From: Acidimicrobiia bacterium
GTDB lineage: Bacteria; Actinomycetota; Acidimicrobiia; IMCC26256
Direction: 5' to 3'
DNA: 16,354 nt
Assembly: GCA_023262065.1 (NCBI GenBank)
Contig: JALRDW010000066.1
Location: 1 to 16,354, forward strand
A model generated the notes under the pieces. The model ran no database searches. It had not been told where the DNA came from and was given only the letters and a program-made list of their open reading frames with translations. The translations under genes and the position numbers were made by a program. Below, piece by piece: positions 8,037-13,896 of this stretch. Numbering within the stretch: position 1 is the first letter of the stretch; each line of letters begins with the position of its first letter.

Positions 8037-8108
8037 CGGGACCCGGGTTCCCGCTGTCAGGGGTGCGCCCGGAACGTCGGCCGACGGCGGCGGCGTGGCC
8101 GCCGGCGG

Positions 8109-8114
8109 TACCGT
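8109..8114 (+). promoter_or_regulatory. -10 box TACCGT for the lipoprotein
   Basis: GGTACCGT is followed by seven bases, CCGGCCC, then the ATG. This is the same spacing as for the acyltransferase and methyltransferase and predicts a leaderless transcript. No ribosome site is present between box and start, which supports that reading. Confidence 0.6.
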
Positions 8115-8121
8115 CCGGCCC

Positions 8122-8802
8122 ATGCGCCGGTACCTCGTCCCCGCTCTCCTGCTCGTCCTCGCCGCCTGCGGCGGTTCCGCCTCCTCGGATGCGGATGACG
8201 GGGGCGCCGCCCGCTCGACGACCACCACCGCGGCCCCCGCGGGCGGGGGGTTCGGAGCGCTCGCGGCGCGGGGTCGGGAGGCGGAGGTCCGGATCACGTA
8301 CCGGAGCGGCGGGGCCGATGGCGAGTTCACCGTCGCCCGGTACCGCGGCGACACCTTCGTGTCCTTCGGCAACGACGCGACCTACGGCGTCGACGGCGCG
8401 ACCATCACGTGTCAGGGTTCCGGCCGCGATGCACTGTGCTTCGAACTCCCCGGCGACACCGGTCTCGCCAGTGCGATCGTCGAGTCGTTCTTCGGCGGGT
8501 TCGCGGTGCTGTTCGACGCGGTGGACGACGCGGGCTCCCGGTTCGCGGCGCTCGAGGCTTCCACCGAGCCGGCGACCATCGCCGGTCGCGACGCCGAGTG
8601 CGCCGTGCTCTCGGCCGACGCGTTCGGGAGTTCCGGGAACGTCCGGGTGTGTCTCGACCGTGAGACGGGTGCCCTGCTGCGGGCGGGTGCGGCCACGGGT
8701 TCGGGGGAGCGACTCGGCCTCATCGAGGCGACCTCGTTCCGCTCGGCGACCGCGGACGACGTGACGCCGCCCGCGTCCCCGCAACCGATGCCCGGGGTCT
8801 GA
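8122..8802 (+). CDS. Small putative lipoprotein of unknown function
   Basis: A 226-residue exported protein. Residues 1-16 form a lipoprotein signal peptide with lipobox LAAC ending at Cys16, so the mature protein should be lipid-anchored on the outer face of the membrane. A low-complexity Ser/Asp/Thr/Ala linker (about 17-43, with a TTTT run) leads to a compact domain of alternating strands. That domain holds three further cysteines near TCQGSG, LCFEL and AECAVL and a fourth in VRVCLD. The pattern VRITYRSGG followed by a short beta-rich body recalls small periplasmic sensor-like or LppX/LprG-style folds, but I cannot assign a family. The ATG at 8122 is fixed by the TACCGT box seven bases upstream. 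It is transcribed divergently from the secreted protein and converges on tRNA-Pro behind a hairpin. Function is unknown. Confidence 0.82.
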   Translation: MRRYLVPALLLVLAACGGSASSDADDGGAARSTTTTAAPAGGGFGALAARGREAEVRITYRSGGADGEFTVARYRGDTFVSFGNDATYGVDGATITCQGSGRDALCFELPGDTGLASAIVESFFGGFAVLFDAVDDAGSRFAALEASTEPATIAGRDAECAVLSADAFGSSGNVRVCLDRETGALLRAGAATGSGERLGLIEATSFRSATADDVTPPASPQPMPGV

Positions 8803-8809
8803 TCGATCC

Positions 8810-8826
8810 ACCCGCGCGGCGCGGGT
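8810..8826. terminator. GC-rich bidirectional terminator hairpin
   Basis: ACCCGC and GCGGGT form a six-pair stem around a five-base loop (GCGGC). It lies seven bases after the lipoprotein stop and five bases beyond the 3' end of the convergent tRNA-Pro, where a shared terminator would be expected. It lacks a T run, as is common in high-GC actinobacteria. Confidence 0.55.
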
Positions 8827-8831
8827 CGGAG

Positions 8832-8905
8832 TCGGGAGAGCGGGATTCGAACCCGCGGCCTCGACCACCCAAAGGTCGTGCGCTACCGGACTGCGCCACC
8901 TCCCG
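8832..8905 (-). tRNA. tRNA-Pro, anticodon TGG, CCA not encoded
   Basis: On the minus strand the acceptor stem is CGGGAGG/TCTCCCG, with one G-U pair. The D stem is GCGC/GCGC around AGTCCGGTA. The anticodon stem CGACC/GGTCG encloses TTTGGGT, giving anticodon TGG. The T arm is GCGGG-TTCGAAT-CCCGC and the discriminator is A. The following bases are CTC, not CCA, so the 3' CCA must be added by the nucleotidyltransferase. It reads CCA-type proline codons. Confidence 0.96.
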
Positions 8906-8913
8906 TGCCGATG

Positions 8914-8919
8914 ACGCTA
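8914..8919 (-). promoter_or_regulatory. -10 box TAGCGT for tRNA-Pro
   Basis: Minus-strand GGTAGCGT ends eight bases before the mature tRNA 5' end, so transcription would begin at or within a base or two of it. The box shares its TA with the plus-strand TACCGT box of the next gene. Confidence 0.5.
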
Positions 8920-8923
8920 CCGT
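8918..8923 (+). promoter_or_regulatory. -10 box TACCGT for the luciferase-like oxidoreductase
   Basis: Plus-strand GCTACCGT lies 34 bases before the chosen GTG start, giving a leader of about 28 bases that contains a good ribosome site. It overlaps the divergent tRNA-Pro box by two bases, so a single ten-base element can be read in both directions. Confidence 0.45.
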
Positions 8924-8943
8924 GCGCGTCCGACCCCGACCAC

Positions 8944-8950
8944 GAGGTGA
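8944..8950 (+). promoter_or_regulatory. Ribosome binding site GAGGTGA fixing the oxidoreductase start
   Basis: GAGGTGA lies seven bases before the GTG at 8958, the best spacing among the possible starts. The in-frame ATG six bases later would be 13 bases away, and the in-frame GTG at 8922 would overlap the promoter box. Confidence 0.65.
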
Positions 8951-8957
8951 TGAGCCA

Positions 8958-10040
8958 GTGTCGATGAACACGCCGCTCCCCGAACTCGGCTTCTACGGGC
9001 TCGCCGGCCACACCGAACGACCCGGCGACCTGCTCGACGAGTGCCGCGACGCCGAGTCCGTCGGGCTCGGTTCCTGCTTCGTGTCGGAGCGGTTCAACGT
9101 CAAGGAGGCCGCAGCACTGACCGGCGCCGCGGCCGCGGTGACCTCGACGCTCGGGATCGCAACCGGGGTCACGAACCACAACACGCGCCACCCGCTCGTC
9201 ACCGCGACCTGGGGCGCGACGGTGCACCGACTCTCGGGCGGCCGCTTCGCGCTCGGCATCGGTCGCGGCTTCGACTTCCTCTTCGACGCCATCGGCGCGC
9301 CCCGGGTGACCTTCGCCCAGCTGGAGGACTTCGTCGGGCTCATGCGCCGACTGTGGCGCGGGGAGACGGTGCTCGGGCACGACGGGCCGGCCGGCACCTA
9401 CCCCTACCTCGGCCTCGACCCGACCTTCGACGAGGACATCCCGATCCTCATGGCCGCCCTCGGACCCCGAGCCATGACCTTCGGTGGGCGCGTGATGGAC
9501 GGCGTGATCCTGCACACCTTCTTCTCGGACGAGGCGCTCGAGCGTTGTGTCACCGCGATCCGACGCGGGGCGGAGGAGGCCGGGCGCGATCCGGCGGCCG
9601 TCCGCGTGTGGTCGGTGCTCGCCGTCGGCTGCGACCTCACCGAGGAGCGCCGGCTCCGGGCGATGGTCGGACGCCTGGCCACCTACTGCCAGGCCTACGG
9701 TGACCTGCTCGTCGACGTGAACGGGTGGGACCGTTCCGTCCTGGACCGGTTCCGGGCCGACGAGGTGGTGGCGGGCGTCGGCGGGGCCATCGACGCGAAG
9801 GCGAGCGTGGAGCAGCTCGAGCACATCGCCGGACTGTTCCCGGAGGAGTGGCTCGCTGCGGCGGCGGTCGGTGACGCCGCGACCTGCGCGGCCCGGGTGA
9901 ACGACCAGTTCGCACGGGGCGCCGACGGCGTGATCCTCCACGCATCCACGCCGGCCCAGCTGGCCCCGGTGATCGGGGCGTACCGCACGGTGCGGGACGA
10001 CGCCCGCTTCGCGGGCCGGTCGGTGAACCCGGGACGCTGA
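8958..10040 (+). CDS. Luciferase-like (LLM class) oxidoreductase, probably F420-dependent, MSMEG_2249-type
   Basis: A 360-residue TIM-barrel enzyme of the bacterial luciferase superfamily that probably uses coenzyme F420 (or FMN) to oxidise or reduce an unidentified small molecule in the cytosol. It opens with LGFYGLAGHTERP (10-22), followed by SERFNVKEA (43-51), NHNTRHPL (73-80) and LSGGRFALGIGRG (92-104). The last is the family's usual segment near the cofactor phosphate. The opening and the NHNTRHP segment match my memory of the actinobacterial family TIGR03857 (MSMEG_2249-type F420-dependent oxidoreductases). That subfamily call is inference. It stands alone as a single-gene unit with its own promoter and faces the end of galE 22 bases away. 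No partner gene hints at its substrate. Confidence 0.88.
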   Translation: MSMNTPLPELGFYGLAGHTERPGDLLDECRDAESVGLGSCFVSERFNVKEAAALTGAAAAVTSTLGIATGVTNHNTRHPLVTATWGATVHRLSGGRFALGIGRGFDFLFDAIGAPRVTFAQLEDFVGLMRRLWRGETVLGHDGPAGTYPYLGLDPTFDEDIPILMAALGPRAMTFGGRVMDGVILHTFFSDEALERCVTAIRRGAEEAGRDPAAVRVWSVLAVGCDLTEERRLRAMVGRLATYCQAYGDLLVDVNGWDRSVLDRFRADEVVAGVGGAIDAKASVEQLEHIAGLFPEEWLAAAAVGDAATCAARVNDQFARGADGVILHASTPAQLAPVIGAYRTVRDDARFAGRSVNPGR

Positions 10041-10062
10041 GCGGCGCGACCGTCGGCGGGGG

Positions 10063-11013
10063 TCAGGGGCCGCGGTGGTCCCAGGCGTCGGCGATCATCC
10101 GCTCGACGTCGGTGTGCTCGGGCCGCCATCCGAGCTCTCGGCGGATCCGCTCGCTCGACGCGACGAGGCGCACGGGGTCGCCGTCCCGGCGGGGGGCATC
10201 CACCGTGGTGATCGTGCGCCCGGTGACGCGTGCGGCCGCGTCGATCACCTCCCGCACGCTGAAGCCCTCACCGTTCCCGAGGTTGTAGACGCGGTGTCCG
10301 GGGGTCGCGGTGGCGTCGAGGGCGAGCACGTGGGCGGTGGCGAGGTCGGCGATGTGGATGTAGTCGCGGATCGCGGTCCCGTCCGGGGTGGGGTAATCGG
10401 TGCCGTAGACCGACACCGCCTCCCGCTCACCGGCTGCGACCTCGAGGATGATCGGGATGAGGTGGGTCTCCGGATCGTGGTGCTCGCCGAGGCCGTGGGC
10501 TGCGCCCGCCACATTGAAGTACCGGAGACTGACCGCGCCGGCGTCGTGCGCGTCGGCCCACCCGGCGAGCAGGTGGTCGACCGCGAGTTTCGAGGCCCCG
10601 TACGGGTTCGTGGGCCGGGTCGGCGCGTCCTCGTCGATCGGGACGGACGCCGGTTCGCCGTAGGTCGAGGCGGTCGACGAGAACACGATGCGGTGGATGG
10701 AGTGCGCGTGCATCGCCTCGAGGAGGTTGAGGGTCCCGAGCACGTTGGTGCGGAAGTACAACTCGGGCTCCCGCACCGACTCGGGGACGATCGAGAGCGC
10801 CGCGAAGTGCAGGGCGGCGTCGAACCCCCGGGCGCACACCGCGTCGAGGCCGTCCGGGTCGAGCAGCGACACCTCCACGAACTCGGTGCCGGCCACCCGC
10901 GCCCGTCCGCGGGACCCGTCGTCCGCGACCGTGACCGAATGTCCGCCTGCGACGAGCTCGGCCGCCACCACGCTGCCGATGTACCCGGCCCCGCCGAGCA
11001 CGAGCAGCCTCAC
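10063..11013 (-). CDS. galE: UDP-glucose 4-epimerase
   Basis: A 316-residue extended short-chain dehydrogenase that interconverts UDP-glucose and UDP-galactose (or the N-acetyl forms) using bound NAD. The Rossmann motif GGAGYIG is at 7-13 and HFAALSIVPESV (69-80) is typical of GalE. The catalytic set is SST (112-114) with Tyr138 and Lys142 in NPYGASK. SLRYFNVAGA, RDYIHIADLA and YNLGNGEGFSVREV follow in the usual order. It is slightly shorter than the 338 residues of the E. coli enzyme. The GTG at 11013 follows GGGGA at a short distance. It is divergent from the AlkP/glycosyltransferase unit and probably supplies UDP-galactose for surface glycans. Distinguishing GalE from close nucleotide-sugar epimerases needs biochemical data. 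Confidence 0.93.
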   Translation of the reverse strand: MRLLVLGGAGYIGSVVAAELVAGGHSVTVADDGSRGRARVAGTEFVEVSLLDPDGLDAVCARGFDAALHFAALSIVPESVREPELYFRTNVLGTLNLLEAMHAHSIHRIVFSSTASTYGEPASVPIDEDAPTRPTNPYGASKLAVDHLLAGWADAHDAGAVSLRYFNVAGAAHGLGEHHDPETHLIPIILEVAAGEREAVSVYGTDYPTPDGTAIRDYIHIADLATAHVLALDATATPGHRVYNLGNGEGFSVREVIDAAARVTGRTITTVDAPRRDGDPVRLVASSERIRRELGWRPEHTDVERMIADAWDHRGP

Positions 11014-11071
11014 GGGTTCCCCGGGGCGCGATGGGCGGTGCGGACGGAACGCGGCGTGGCCATCGAGCGCA

Positions 11072-11077
11072 AACCTA
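11072..11077 (-). promoter_or_regulatory. Possible -10 box TAGGTT for galE
   Basis: Minus-strand GGGTAGGTTT fits the TANNNT pattern and lies about 58 bases before the galE start. It is the best candidate in the 140-base divergent gap but has no supporting -35 box. Confidence 0.35.
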
Positions 11078-11088
11078 CCCGCGCGGTC

Positions 11089-11100
11089 CGTGACGTCACG
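11089..11100. promoter_or_regulatory. 12-base perfect palindrome CGTGACGTCACG, possible operator
   Basis: The site is its own reverse complement and is followed at once by TCACG, so the half-site CGTCACG occurs twice in a row. It sits between the candidate galE -10 box and the plus-strand -10 box at 11110, over the -35 position of the latter. That is a natural place for a repressor or activator of the divergent units. No regulator gene is nearby to assign. Confidence 0.4.
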
Positions 11101-11109
11101 TCACGCCGG

Positions 11110-11115
11110 TACGCT
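11110..11115 (+). promoter_or_regulatory. -10 box TACGCT for the AlkP/glycosyltransferase unit
   Basis: GGTACGCT fits the window's recurring -10 pattern. It predicts a start near 11122 and a leader of about 32 bases containing AGGAGG at 11141-11146, seven bases before the ATG. Confidence 0.55.
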
Positions 11116-11153
11116 CACGCCGCCGTCGGAGTCCGGGACGAGGAGGTCGGCGC

Positions 11154-12812
11154 ATGGCGCGAGTGCTCGCGATCGGCGTCGACTCGATGGACTGGGCCGC
11201 GCTCCGACCCGCCCTCGACGCCGGTGCACTCCCGAACCTCGCGGCACTGCGCGCGCGGGCTGCGTCCGCCGCCATCGACAGCCGCGACGCGCTGCGGTCC
11301 GAGGCGCTCTGGACCGAGTTCGCGACCGGTCGCTCCGCCGCATCGCAGGGGTACTGGGGCATGGCCTCCTTCGAACCGGCCGACTACGACGCGCGGATGC
11401 AGGGTATGCCCGCGCTCGAGCCCTGGTGGGCCCTCGGCGACGCCCTCCCGGTGGTGTCGCTCGATCTCCCCGAACGCGGGGTGATCTCGCCCGCCGTCAC
11501 CGGTGCGCAGGTGGTGGCCTGGGGCGCGCACGCGCCCGGGTTCGCGCGCACCTCGCTCCCGGCGGGCCTCCTGACCGAACTCGACGAACGCTTCGGTCCG
11601 CACCCGGCGTTCGCACGGGAGTCGGATCCGCTCTGGTACTCGCCGGACTACCTGCGCAACGCCACCGATGCGCTCGTGGCCGGGGCGGGGACCCGGGCCG
11701 AGGTGCTGTGCGACCTCCTCGACCGCGTCCCGGACTGGCGCCTCGCCCTCGCCGTGTGGTCCGAGGAGCACTCGGGCGGTCACTTCATGTGGCACGGCGT
11801 CGACCCGTCGAGTCCGGTGCACGGGGCCCCCACCGCCGAGCTCGCCGCGGCGGAGCTCATGCGGATCCACCGGGCGATCGACGCCGCGGTCGGCCGGGCG
11901 GTCGCGGCGGCACCCGATGCGACGGTGGTCCTGTTCTCGCTGCACGGCATGACGCCGAACCGCACCGACCTCATGACCTTCGTGATGCTGCCGGAACTGC
12001 TGCACCGCCTGCACGGCCTGCGGCCGGCGCTCCGGATGCCGACGGGCGGAGCGGGCCCCGTCGTCCCCGACCCCGGCATCCAGTGGGTCGACCTCGTGGC
12101 CAGTCACTTCGCCGACGATCCCCGGCGCGCGCTGCGCAACCGGATCAAGCGCGCCACGCCGCGCCGGCTCCTCGAGGCGGCTCGGCGCGCCGCCGGTCGA
12201 CCGGGTCACCGACCGGGTGTGCTCGCCGCGACGATCCCTCCGGAGACGCCGTTCGAGGTCGCCCGCCCGGGTCCGGCCCCGCACGCCCCCGACTACATGC
12301 CGGTGTGGTGGTATCGGCACCGCTGGCCCGAGATGCGGTTCTTCGCGGTCCCGTCGTTCACCACCGGCCTCGTCCGGGTCAACCTGCGGGGTCGCGAGCG
12401 GGACGGGATCGTCGACCCCGCCGACTACCGCCGCACCTGCGAGGAGATCATCGAGGTGGTCTCGCAGGCCCGGTGCGCACGTACCGGCCGTCCGGTGGTC
12501 GAATCGGCCGCACTCCCGCGGGCCGATGACCCGGGGGCCCCCGGCGGAGTCCCCGGTGACGTCGAGTTCGTCTGGTCCGCACCGGTGGACGCCATCGAGC
12601 ACCCGCACGCCGGCCGCATCGGTCCGGTGCCGATGCATCGGGTCGGTGAGCACTCCGGGGCCGGGTTCGTGCTCATCGCCGGTCCGGACGTCGCGCCGAC
12701 GGACCTCGGGACCCACCGGGCCGTCGATCTCGCGCCGACGATCCTCGAACTCCTCGGAGTCCGGCCGCCCGACGGCCTGCACGGGCACTCGATGCTGCCG
12801 GGGTCCCGATGA
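11154..12812 (+). CDS. AlkP-superfamily phosphohydrolase/phosphomutase (type I phosphodiesterase-like)
   Basis: A 552-residue protein of the alkaline phosphatase superfamily, resembling the predicted phosphohydrolases of COG3379 and nucleotide pyrophosphatases. It opens with the metal-site strand LAIGVDSMDW (5-14, Asp10). The likely nucleophile is Thr54 in LWTEFATGR. Further candidate ligands lie in SEEHSGGHFMWH (203-214). The segment VRVNLRGRERDGIV (407-420) and the late GEHSGAGFVLIAG (498-510, His500) are typical of this branch, and VDLAPTILELLGV (524-536) closes the fold. The usual SDHGM motif reads SLHGM (262-266), so one metal-binding Asp is absent. No signal peptide is seen. An AGGAGG site seven bases upstream supports the ATG. 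Its stop overlaps the next glycosyltransferase (ATGA). It may act on a phosphorylated sugar or lipid intermediate; the substrate is unknown. Confidence 0.85.
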   Translation: MARVLAIGVDSMDWAALRPALDAGALPNLAALRARAASAAIDSRDALRSEALWTEFATGRSAASQGYWGMASFEPADYDARMQGMPALEPWWALGDALPVVSLDLPERGVISPAVTGAQVVAWGAHAPGFARTSLPAGLLTELDERFGPHPAFARESDPLWYSPDYLRNATDALVAGAGTRAEVLCDLLDRVPDWRLALAVWSEEHSGGHFMWHGVDPSSPVHGAPTAELAAAELMRIHRAIDAAVGRAVAAAPDATVVLFSLHGMTPNRTDLMTFVMLPELLHRLHGLRPALRMPTGGAGPVVPDPGIQWVDLVASHFADDPRRALRNRIKRATPRRLLEAARRAAGRPGHRPGVLAATIPPETPFEVARPGPAPHAPDYMPVWWYRHRWPEMRFFAVPSFTTGLVRVNLRGRERDGIVDPADYRRTCEEIIEVVSQARCARTGRPVVESAALPRADDPGAPGGVPGDVEFVWSAPVDAIEHPHAGRIGPVPMHRVGEHSGAGFVLIAGPDVAPTDLGTHRAVDLAPTILELLGVRPPDGLHGHSMLPGSR

Positions 12813-13843
12813 CCGAGGCCCCGCGGGTCAGCGTCGTCCTCTCGTGCTGGAACTACGAGCGCTACGTCGGTGCTGCGATCGACAGCGCGCTCGCGCAGGT
12901 GCCCCCGCCGCACGAGGTCATCGTGGTCGACGACGGGAGCACGGACGGATCGGCCGAACGGGTGCGCGGGTTCGGGCCCCGCGTGCGTCTCATCGAGCAG
13001 GCGAACGCCGGGCAGGCGGCGGCGATCGGGCGCGGGGTGGAGGAGGCCACGGGTGACATCGTGGTCCTGCTCGACGCGGACGACCTCCTGCGACCCGGCA
13101 TCCTCGCGGAGGTGCAGCGGACCTTCGCCGCCGATCCGACGGTGGTGAAGATGCACTGGCGGCTCGAACTCGTCGATGCCGACGGTGCGCCGACGGGTCG
13201 GCTGCGCCCGCCGCGTCCCGGCCTGCTGGCCGACGGGGATCTGCGCACCACCGTGCTGCGCACCCGGAACCACGCATGGCCGCCCACCAGTGCGAACGCG
13301 TACCGGCGGGACGTCCTCGTCGGGGTGCTGCCGATCCCCGACGTGTTCACGGGTGGTCCGGACAAGTACCTCGCCGAGGTGGTCGCGCTGTTCGGGCGTC
13401 TCGCGGCCTCCGACACCGTCGGCACGGCGTACCGGGTCCACGGGGCGAACAAGTACGCCGGGGGTGGGACCTCGGACGACTGGGCGCGGCGGCAGATCCT
13501 GCTGGCCGGTGAGGGCACGGCCGCGATCCGTCGCCTCGCGCCGGCCGCCGGCCTCGACCCGGCCGAGTGCCCCGAGGTGCGTGACCTGCTCGATCCGGCG
13601 GTCCTCACCGCTCGTCTCGTCTCGTTGCGGCTCGCGCCCGACCGGCATCCGATCGCCGGCGATCGTGCAGCGGCGGTCGCGGTCCTCGGTCTCCGCAGTC
13701 TCCTGGGGCACCACGCGCTGCCCTGGCGCAGTCGGGCCCGTCGCGGCCTCTGGTTCGTGGTGGTCGGACTCGCGCCCGCATCGTTCGCCCGGCGGTGGAT
13801 CGCGCGCTGGACGCCGGACGCTCCCGACCACCTCACCCGCTGA
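12809..13843 (+). CDS. Family 2 glycosyltransferase
   Basis: A 344-residue GT-A glycosyltransferase that probably adds a sugar to a surface polysaccharide, glycolipid or polyprenyl-linked glycan. The family pattern is clear: VSVVLSCWNYERYV (7-20), VVDDGSTDGS (39-48) for nucleotide binding, NAGQAAAIGRG (66-76) and the metal-binding DADD (89-92). The C-terminal third is less conserved and ends in a basic, hydrophobic stretch (LWFVVVGLAP and nearby Arg/Trp) that could touch the membrane. The ATG overlaps the phosphohydrolase stop by four bases, so the two genes form a coupled pair, with galE divergent upstream. It has no close likeness to the ALG5-type enzyme at the left end of the window. Donor and acceptor are unknown. 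Confidence 0.9.
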   Translation: MTEAPRVSVVLSCWNYERYVGAAIDSALAQVPPPHEVIVVDDGSTDGSAERVRGFGPRVRLIEQANAGQAAAIGRGVEEATGDIVVLLDADDLLRPGILAEVQRTFAADPTVVKMHWRLELVDADGAPTGRLRPPRPGLLADGDLRTTVLRTRNHAWPPTSANAYRRDVLVGVLPIPDVFTGGPDKYLAEVVALFGRLAASDTVGTAYRVHGANKYAGGGTSDDWARRQILLAGEGTAAIRRLAPAAGLDPAECPEVRDLLDPAVLTARLVSLRLAPDRHPIAGDRAAAVAVLGLRSLLGHHALPWRSRARRGLWFVVVGLAPASFARRWIARWTPDAPDHLTR

Positions 13844-13880
13844 GCGCCACCGGGATCGGGGAGGTCGTCGGGGCACCCGG

Positions 13881-13886
13881 TAGAGT
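13881..13886 (+). promoter_or_regulatory. -10 box TAGAGT for trigger factor
   Basis: CCGGTAGAGTCCCG ends ten bases before the ATG, predicting a leader of only about three or four bases. The GGTAGAGTCC core is identical to that before the methyltransferase at 1437. No ribosome site lies between box and start. Confidence 0.6.
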
Positions 13887-13896
13887 CCCGACCCCT

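Noticed and set aside
6642..8198. 518-codon plus-strand frame opposite the secreted-protein gene
   Set aside because: It has no domain and shadow-like composition, and the minus-strand gene has a signal peptide, a promoter box and a normal composition.
10041..10062. Possible terminator between the convergent oxidoreductase and galE genes
   Set aside because: The 22-base gap holds only imperfect GC pairing with no stable stem that I could confirm.
11115..12788. 557-codon minus-strand frame opposite the AlkP gene
   Set aside because: Its composition is typical of antisense frames in GC-rich DNA, while the plus strand has the AlkP motifs in order.
12425..13876. 483-codon minus-strand frame opposite the second GT2 gene
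   Set aside because: No motif is found in it. The plus-strand frame has intact DDGS and DADD motifs and a four-base overlap with its neighbour.
13849..13881. ACCGGG ... CCCGGT as a terminator after the GT2 gene
   Set aside because: The arms are six bases with a loop of about 21 bases, and the second arm runs into the trigger-factor -10 box. It is too weak to call.
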